Source: CAIXRL01 sp964619155
Lineage (GTDB): Bacteria > Eisenbacteria > RBG-16-71-46
Reading direction: 5' to 3'
Assembly (NCBI GenBank): GCA_964619155.1
Contig: CAZUEM010000122.1
Span: 1 to 10,001 of the forward strand
DNA: 10,001 nucleotides
Of this stretch, positions 1-4,166 are shown in pieces (the stretch's first letter is position 1; each line of letters begins with the position of its first letter). The translations under genes were made by a program, and so were the position numbers. The notes beneath the pieces are model-generated. The model was not told where the DNA came from. It made no database searches and was given only the letters and a program-made list of their open reading frames with translations.

Positions 1-72
1 GCGCCCGCGCCGGCGGCCGGCGCAGCGGCGGCCGCGCCGGCGCCGCCGCCCGCCGGGGGAGGACGGTCATGA
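1..72 (+). CDS. C-terminal tail of an upstream gene (partial)
   Basis: The frame starting at base 1 is open for 23 codons and ends at TGA 70-72, which overlaps the ATG of the next gene in an ATGA arrangement. The tail is almost only Ala, Pro and Gly and finishes Gly-Gly-Gly-Arg-Ser. Two things suggest it is real. An ATGA overlap is the arrangement used again at the next junction (464-467), and the next gene otherwise has no room for its own leader in view. By position it could belong to a sensor kinase or another signalling protein, but nothing in these residues shows that. Low-complexity GC-rich DNA stays open easily, so confidence is moderate. Confidence 0.5.
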   Translation, partial: APAPAAGAAAAAPAPPPAGGGRS

Positions 73-467
73 GCGGGCGCTGGGACGTTCTCGTCATCGA
101 CGACGAGCCGGTCGTGCGCGACGCGGCGCGGCTCGTGCTGGAGCAGCAGGGCCTGAAGGTCGCGGTCGCCGCCGACGGCGATGCGGGCCTGGCGCACGAG
201 GCGCTGGACCAGTGCCGGCTCGTGCTGTGCGACGTCATGCTCCCCGGCCGGGACGGGTTCGACGTCGTGGCGGACATCCGGGCGCGGCGGCCCGAGGTGC
301 CCATCGTGGTGATCACCGGGTACGCGACGACCGCGATGGCCGCCCGCGCGCTCGACTGCGGGGCGACGGCCTTCCTGGCGAAGCCTTTCGACGAAGAAGA
401 ACTGCTGGAACACGTGCGGCGCGTCCTCGAGCGGACGGACGCCGCCGGGAAGGAGGGTCGGTCATGA
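69..467 (+). CDS. stand-alone receiver-domain response regulator
   Basis: This 132-residue protein is a single CheY-like receiver (REC) domain with no output domain. The acidic pocket is Asp11-Asp12, the phospho-acceptor is Asp55 in a CDVMLPG context, the switch threonine is Thr83 (VITGY), and the conserved lysine is Lys105 in AKPF. All catalytic positions are intact, so it should accept a phosphoryl group from a histidine kinase, magnesium-dependently, in the cytoplasm. The ATG at 69 is preceded by GGAGGA (58-63) at 5-base spacing. The gene's TGA overlaps the next gene's ATG, so translation of the two is probably coupled. With no effector domain, it must act by protein-protein contact, as a relay intermediate or by regulating a kinase. 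The partner kinase is not in the window and may be the gene ending at base 72. The domain call is secure; the pathway is unknown. Confidence 0.93.
   Translation: MSGRWDVLVIDDEPVVRDAARLVLEQQGLKVAVAADGDAGLAHEALDQCRLVLCDVMLPGRDGFDVVADIRARRPEVPIVVITGYATTAMAARALDCGATAFLAKPFDEEELLEHVRRVLERTDAAGKEGRS
450..456 (+). promoter_or_regulatory. Shine-Dalgarno that fixes the start at 464
   Basis: AAGGAGG lies 7 bases before ATG 464. The same frame is open back to 212, but the upstream part lies entirely inside the receiver gene in another frame. Only the 464 start gives a hydrophobic N-terminus and a ribosome site. Confidence 0.8.
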
Positions 468-1609
468 CCGCTCTATTGGTGGTGCTGCTGTGCGGGCTCT
501 TCGTGGGCCTGGACGTGGCCGTTCGCGCGATCGGCAAGCGCATGGAAGCCGCGCGCGAACGGGCCGAACGCGAGGCCGTGCTGAAGACCTCGCTCAACCT
601 GACGATCGCCGGCGAGGCGAGGAGCCTGAAGCGGGCCGAGGTGCCGAAGGCGAAGGCGCGGATCCTCGCGGTGGACGACGAGGCCGTCATCCTCGACAGC
701 TTCCGCAAGATCCTGGTGCTCGCCGGCTTCAGCGTGGACACGGTCCAGACGGGTCCCGAGGCGCTGCTGCTCGTGCGCCAGAACGACTACGACTTCGTGT
801 TCACGGACCTCAAGATGCCGGAAATGGACGGCGTCGAGGTCGTGAAGTCCGTGAAGCACCTGCGGCCCGACGTGGACGTCGCGGTGATCACGGGCTTCGG
901 CACGATCGAGACGGCCGTCGAGACCATCTCGCACGGCGCCGTGGACTACGTGCAGAAGCCGTTCACCGAGGACGAGCTGGTGGCGTTCGCGAACCGGATG
1001 CTGATCAAGCGGCAGGCGCGCATCGAGGCCCAGAGCAAGCCGACCGTGCACGTGGTGTCGCCGTCCATCGCCGAGGCGGTCGCGGGCAAGGAGTTCTGCG
1101 TGCCCGGCGGCGCGTTCGTCTCGCCCGCCCACGCCTGGGCGCAGATCGAGGCGGACGGCGGCGTGTGCATGGGCGTGGACGATTTCGCGCGCAAGGCGCT
1201 GCAGAAGATCGAGCGCGTGGACCTGCCGGCGAAGGGCGCGAAGCTCGCCAAGGGCGACGTGCTGTGCGTCGTGCGCCGCGGCGAGGACCTCGTGCGCTTC
1301 CGCACGCCGGTCGCGGGCGAGGTGACGCAGGTGAACGACGCGCTGCAGGCCGAGCCGGCGCTGCTCATGCAGAGCCCCTACGACCGCGGCTGGGTGTGCG
1401 TCGTGCGGCCCGCGGACCTGTCGCGGGACCTGGACGGGCTGCGCATCGGCCACCCGGTCGTCGCCTGGTACCAGGACGAGGTGACGCGCCTGCGCCGCGC
1501 GACCGCCGAGGCGGCGGGCGGCCAACTGCGCTGGGCGGAGCTCGACCGCCTGTTCTTCGACCCCTCGCAGGCGAAGCAGCCGCAACCGGAGACCGCGTCG
1601 GTCGGTTGA
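464..1609 (+). CDS. membrane-anchored receiver fused to a glycine-cleavage H-like domain
   Basis: This 381-residue protein has three parts. Residues 3-20 are a hydrophobic helix followed by a basic, charged linker (residues 21-64), suggesting a signal anchor with the bulk in the cytoplasm. Residues 65-183 are a complete receiver domain: Asp71-Asp72, phospho-acceptor Asp115 in FTDLKMP, Thr143 and Lys165 in QKPF. Residues 200-336 match the H-protein (GcvH) fold in order: the HxW motif at 223-225, MGVDDFARKAL at 236-246, a DLP turn at 253-255, a GDV-type strand, TPVAGEV at 281-287, and PYDRGW at 305-310. In a gap-free alignment between the VV strand (269-270) and the TPV strand, the position of the lipoyl-lysine is Glu274. 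The domain therefore looks unlipoylated and is not a glycine-cleavage shuttle. The gene overlaps the preceding regulator by four bases and ends 24 bases before a strong hairpin. The domain assignment is from motif reading. The function is unknown; a phosphorylation-controlled membrane scaffold is one possibility. Confidence 0.88.
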   Translation: MTALLVVLLCGLFVGLDVAVRAIGKRMEAARERAEREAVLKTSLNLTIAGEARSLKRAEVPKAKARILAVDDEAVILDSFRKILVLAGFSVDTVQTGPEALLLVRQNDYDFVFTDLKMPEMDGVEVVKSVKHLRPDVDVAVITGFGTIETAVETISHGAVDYVQKPFTEDELVAFANRMLIKRQARIEAQSKPTVHVVSPSIAEAVAGKEFCVPGGAFVSPAHAWAQIEADGGVCMGVDDFARKALQKIERVDLPAKGAKLAKGDVLCVVRRGEDLVRFRTPVAGEVTQVNDALQAEPALLMQSPYDRGWVCVVRPADLSRDLDGLRIGHPVVAWYQDEVTRLRRATAEAAGGQLRWAELDRLFFDPSQAKQPQPETASVG

Positions 1610-1633
1610 CCGACCCTGCCGGCGCGGGAAGAA

Positions 1634-1665
1634 GAGCGGCGCGGCCCGCGAGGGCCGCGCCGCTC
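1634..1665. terminator. bidirectional terminator hairpin between convergent genes
   Basis: A perfect 14-bp inverted repeat (arms 1634-1647 and 1652-1665) encloses the tetraloop GCGA. It lies 24 bases after the plus-strand receiver/H-like gene and 47 bases after the minus-strand peptidase stop, so it can serve both. On the minus strand the stem is followed by TTCTTCCC, and on the plus strand by GATCGTTTCC. Both tails are only moderately U-rich, which is common in very GC-rich genomes. Confidence 0.82.
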
Positions 1666-1712
1666 GATCGTTTCCGTCCGGGCGCCCGCCGCCGGGGCGG
1701 CGGACCGTCCGC

Positions 1713-3599
1713 CTACTTCGAGGCCAGCAGCTTCTCGATCTCGTCCATGACGCCGTTCATCTCCTTCATGGCGGCGTCGAACGGGGCCGAGGTCGTCATG
1801 TCCACGCCCGCGTCCTTGAGCAGGTCGATCGGGTACTTCGACGAGCCCGACTTGAGCATCGTCAGGTAGCGGTCGCGGGCCGCCGTGCCGTCGCCGTCGG
1901 CGCGCATCTGCGCCGCGATCGAGGACGACGCGACGATGCTGGTCGCGTACTGGTAGACGTAGAAGTTGTAGAAGAAGTGGGGGATGTACGACCACTCGAC
2001 GCCGTACAGCTCGTCCACCTTGCAGACGCCCGCGTCGTGGCCGTAGTAGCGGCGCACGAGGTCGAGGTAGAGCGAGGTCATCGCCTCGCCGCTCAGCGCC
2101 TCGCCCTTCTCGGCCTTCTCGTGGATCGCCAGTTCGAACTCCGCGAACATCGTCTGGCGGAACAGGGTGCCGCGCAGCCCCTCGAGGTAGTTGCCGAGCA
2201 GGAACAGCCTCGTCGGCTTGTCCGTCGTGCGGCCGAGCATGTAGTGGAGCAGCAGGTTCTCGTTGAGCGTGCTCGCCACCTCGGCCACGAAGGTCGCGTA
2301 GTCGTGCGTGACGTACGGCTGGTTCCGGTCCGACAGGAACGTGTGCATCGAGTGGCCCGACTCGTGCGCGACCGTGCTGACCTCGTCGTAGAGCCCGGTG
2401 AAGTTCTGGAGCTGGTAGGGGTGCACGCCGTACGCGCCGGTGCTGTAGGCGCCCGAGCGCTTGCCGGTGTTCGGGAACCAGTCCACCCAGCCGTGGGTGA
2501 AGCCGTGGCGCAGCGTGTCCGCGTAGTCGTGGCCGAGCGGCTGCACCGCCGCGATCACGATGTCCATCGCCTGTTCGGGCGTGTAGCGCAGGTCCACCGA
2601 CTGGACGAGCGGCGCGTACAGGTCCTCGTAGCGCAGCTGCTTCAGGCCCATCATCTTCTGCCGCAGCTGCAGGTAGCGGTGCAGCGTCGGCAGGTTGCGG
2701 TTCACGTCGGCGATGAGCTGCCGGTAGACGCTCGTCGGGATGTTGTTCGTGAACAGCGAGGCCTCGAGGCAGCTGTCGAACTTGCGGACGTTCTTCTCGA
2801 ACACGTGCGCCTGGATGCCGGCCGAAAGCGCCGCACCGTACGTGCCCTGGAAGTCGCGGTGCGCGCGGAAGAACGCGCGGAACACCGTGTCGCGCACGGC
2901 CTTCACGGGCGACGCGCGGTGCTCGGTGTAGGCCGCGTTGTCGAGCCGCACCTTGCCGAGGCCCGGCAGCGTCACCGTCGGCCACGGCAGCTCGGCGTTG
3001 TCGAACACGCTGCGCACCGAGACGCCCGCGCCCGCCATGCGGCCGGCCTCGGCGACCACCTTTTCGCCGTTGGCGTCGAGCGTGTGCGGGGCGAAGCGCA
3101 GGACGTTGTCGAGGTACGTGCGGTAGGTTTCGAGGCGCTTGTCGGCCCGGACCATCGCGTCGATGCGGTCCTTGCCGAGCGCGAGGATCTCGGGGTCCAT
3201 CCACGACACCGCCGAGCCGAAGCGCACGCCGAGCTGCTCGGCCTCGTCGTTCATCTCGCGCGGCTTCGCGACGCGCGCGTCCTCGTCGGAGAGCTGGCTC
3301 GCATAGGTGTAGAGCCGCGAGAGGTCGCGCGAGAAGTCCATCATGTCGGTGATCGCGGCATGGAGGTTCGCGGCCGAACCGCCGAGCTTGCCGCGGTGCG
3401 CCTCGAGCACGGGCAGCCGGGCCTCGAGGTCCTGCTTCGCCTTCTGCCAGGCGTCCACGCTCGGATAGAGGTCGGTGAGGTTCCACTTGTACTTCGGGTC
3501 GATCTCGGAGCGCTCCTTCGCGGGCGCCGCGGGAGCGAACATGGCGAGGAAGGCGAGGCCGAGGAGCGCGGCCAGCCAGAAGGTCGGACGGGGCTTCAT
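1713..3599 (-). CDS. pepF: exported M3-family oligoendopeptidase F
   Basis: This 628-residue zinc metallopeptidase of family M3 cleaves peptides rather than folded proteins. The zinc site is HESGH at 412-416 (ligands His412 and His416, catalytic Glu413) with Glu440 in FVAEVAST as third ligand. The C-terminal substrate-binding signature IPHFFYNFYVYQYATS (539-554) carries the His and Tyr residues expected near the active site. The N-terminal region 35-110 (KYKWNLTDLYPS start) is typical of the PepF branch, and the length matches the family (about 600) plus a leader. Residues 1-27 form a signal peptide: MKPR, a hydrophobic core at 8-21, then an APAAPA cleavage site. Most studied PepF enzymes lack one, so this one probably acts outside the cytoplasm on peptides. 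The frame is open further upstream, but that extension runs through the tRNA gene and lacks the leader at its front. The start at 3599 has GGAGA at 5-base spacing. The gene is convergent with the signalling operon. Confidence 0.95.
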   Translation of the reverse strand: MKPRPTFWLAALLGLAFLAMFAPAAPAKERSEIDPKYKWNLTDLYPSVDAWQKAKQDLEARLPVLEAHRGKLGGSAANLHAAITDMMDFSRDLSRLYTYASQLSDEDARVAKPREMNDEAEQLGVRFGSAVSWMDPEILALGKDRIDAMVRADKRLETYRTYLDNVLRFAPHTLDANGEKVVAEAGRMAGAGVSVRSVFDNAELPWPTVTLPGLGKVRLDNAAYTEHRASPVKAVRDTVFRAFFRAHRDFQGTYGAALSAGIQAHVFEKNVRKFDSCLEASLFTNNIPTSVYRQLIADVNRNLPTLHRYLQLRQKMMGLKQLRYEDLYAPLVQSVDLRYTPEQAMDIVIAAVQPLGHDYADTLRHGFTHGWVDWFPNTGKRSGAYSTGAYGVHPYQLQNFTGLYDEVSTVAHESGHSMHTFLSDRNQPYVTHDYATFVAEVASTLNENLLLHYMLGRTTDKPTRLFLLGNYLEGLRGTLFRQTMFAEFELAIHEKAEKGEALSGEAMTSLYLDLVRRYYGHDAGVCKVDELYGVEWSYIPHFFYNFYVYQYATSIVASSSIAAQMRADGDGTAARDRYLTMLKSGSSKYPIDLLKDAGVDMTTSAPFDAAMKEMNGVMDEIEKLLASK

Positions 3600-3604
3600 G
3601 GAGG

Positions 3605-3609
3605 TCTCC
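3605..3609 (-). promoter_or_regulatory. Shine-Dalgarno for the peptidase gene
   Basis: GGAGA on the minus strand lies 5 bases before ATG 3599-3597. It supports this start over the longer open frame that reaches back to 4154 through the tRNA gene. Confidence 0.7.
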
Positions 3610-3648
3610 GGTGAGAGCGCAGCGCGCGGGGGTGGGACGGACGCGGGC

Positions 3649-3654
3649 ACGCTA
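3649..3654 (-). promoter_or_regulatory. possible -10 element for the peptidase gene
   Basis: TAGCGT (minus strand), inside TGCTAGCGTG, keeps the first, second and last bases of a TATAAT box and has an upstream TG as in extended -10 promoters. It would give a leader of about 40 bases. No convincing -35 is visible. The same TAGCNT pattern occurs upstream of the tRNA and of the ATPase gene. Confidence 0.35.
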
Positions 3655-3711
3655 GCACCGGGGCCGGAAGACGGGCCAGCGGGCGTGACCGGCGGGGAGA
3701 GCGGCGCGCCG

Positions 3712-3729
3712 GGCGCGGCGGGCCGCGCC
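3712..3729. other. GC-only stem-loop between tRNA and peptidase gene
   Basis: A perfect 7-bp stem (3712-3718 with 3723-3729) encloses a 4-base loop, 30 bases beyond the tRNA 3' end. It could help end or protect the tRNA transcript, but there is no U-tract. Such short GC stems also arise by chance in DNA of this composition. Confidence 0.3.
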
Positions 3730-3758
3730 GGCGGTTTCCCCGAAGGCGCGCGCGAAGC

Positions 3759-3847
3759 TGGTGCCGGAGGCGGGGGTCGAACCCGCACTCGGGGTGAACC
3801 GAACCGGATTTTGAGTCCGGCGCGTCTGCCAGTTCCGCCACTCCGGC
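3759..3847 (-). tRNA. tRNA-Leu (anticodon CAA)
   Basis: Read on the minus strand, this is an 89-base class II tRNA. The acceptor stem GCCGGAG (from 3847) pairs perfectly with CTCCGGC (3769-3763), followed by discriminator A and an encoded CCA (3761-3759). T8-G9 leads into a D-arm of the usual leucine form (GGCGGAACTGGCAGACGC). The anticodon stem is CCGGA/TCCGG around the loop CTCAAAA, giving anticodon CAA at 3813-3811, which reads UUG. A long variable arm with a TCGG/CCGA stem is characteristic of Leu. The T-arm is GCGGG-TTCGACC-CCCGC with a perfect stem. Discriminator A73 is the leucine identity base. It lies 159 bases upstream of the peptidase on the same strand. Confidence 0.97.
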
Positions 3848-4166
3848 ACCGAAGGGTGGGCCGGGAAGCTATCGGGTTTGCGAGGCACCGGCAAAGCGTG
3901 CGGGCCTTCCGGTCGAGCCGGACTCGCACGCTCACCACCTCGCGCCGGCCACCGCGACAGGCGTGAGTGCGACGGGCGCCGTCGGCGCGGAGCCGCCGGC
4001 CGTCGCCGCGCCTGGATGGTGTCGGGAACGACGACACTTCTTCGCTCCGCGGGCTCGGGAGCCGTGACCCGGCCTCGGCGCCATGCGCTTCCATGTGCGA
4101 GCCGATGCGGAGGTTGGGTGTCGAACCGGGCCGGCGGCATGGGCGTTGCGACACCGGGCATTCAGC
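3848..4166. other. intergenic region between tRNA and kelch-type gene
   Basis: These 319 bases separate the minus-strand tRNA from the plus-strand secreted protein. Apart from the possible tRNA promoter at the left end, I see no gene, RNA or clear hairpin. No recognisable -10/-35 pair for the plus-strand gene is visible; the stretch from about 3960 to 4166 contains no obvious TA-rich hexamer. Open frames crossing it have unconvincing, low-complexity Arg/Ala-rich translations and no ribosome sites. Confidence 0.6.
3866..3895 (-). promoter_or_regulatory. possible promoter of the tRNA-Leu gene
   Basis: On the minus strand a -35-like TTTGCC (3895-3890) precedes GATAGCTT (3873-3866). The spacer is 16 bases if GATAGC is the -10 box and 18 if TAGCTT is. 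Transcription would begin about 12 to 14 bases before the mature tRNA 5' end, a sensible leader. Matches to the consensus are partial. Confidence 0.35.

Noticed and set aside
473..1585. Long minus-strand open frame opposite the receiver/H-like gene
   Set aside because: Its translation is Arg/His/Leu/Val-rich low complexity, and the plus-strand frame carries complete domain motifs. It is a typical antisense shadow in GC-rich DNA.
464..1609. Annotating this gene as glycine cleavage system H protein (gcvH)
   Set aside because: The lipoyl-lysine is missing, a membrane helix and receiver precede the domain, and no gcvT or gcvP is in view.
1977..3614. 545-codon plus-strand open frame opposite the peptidase
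   Set aside because: It is the complement of a gene with an intact HESGH site and signal peptide. Its composition is His/Val/Arg-rich without any recognisable motif.
4108..4127. Sequence similar to the tRNA-Leu 3' half (CGGAGG ... TCGAACC), suggesting a tRNA remnant or attachment site
   Set aside because: The match needs a one-base gap, the flanking bases do not form a T-arm stem, and there is no integrase or other mobile-element gene nearby. It is probably chance.
3600..4154. Extension of the peptidase frame upstream to 4154
   Set aside because: It would translate the whole tRNA gene and bury the signal peptide. A ribosome site and leader support the start at 3599.
4083..4166. Earlier ATG for the kelch-type protein
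   Set aside because: It adds 28 mostly polar and charged residues before the signal peptide and has no Shine-Dalgarno.
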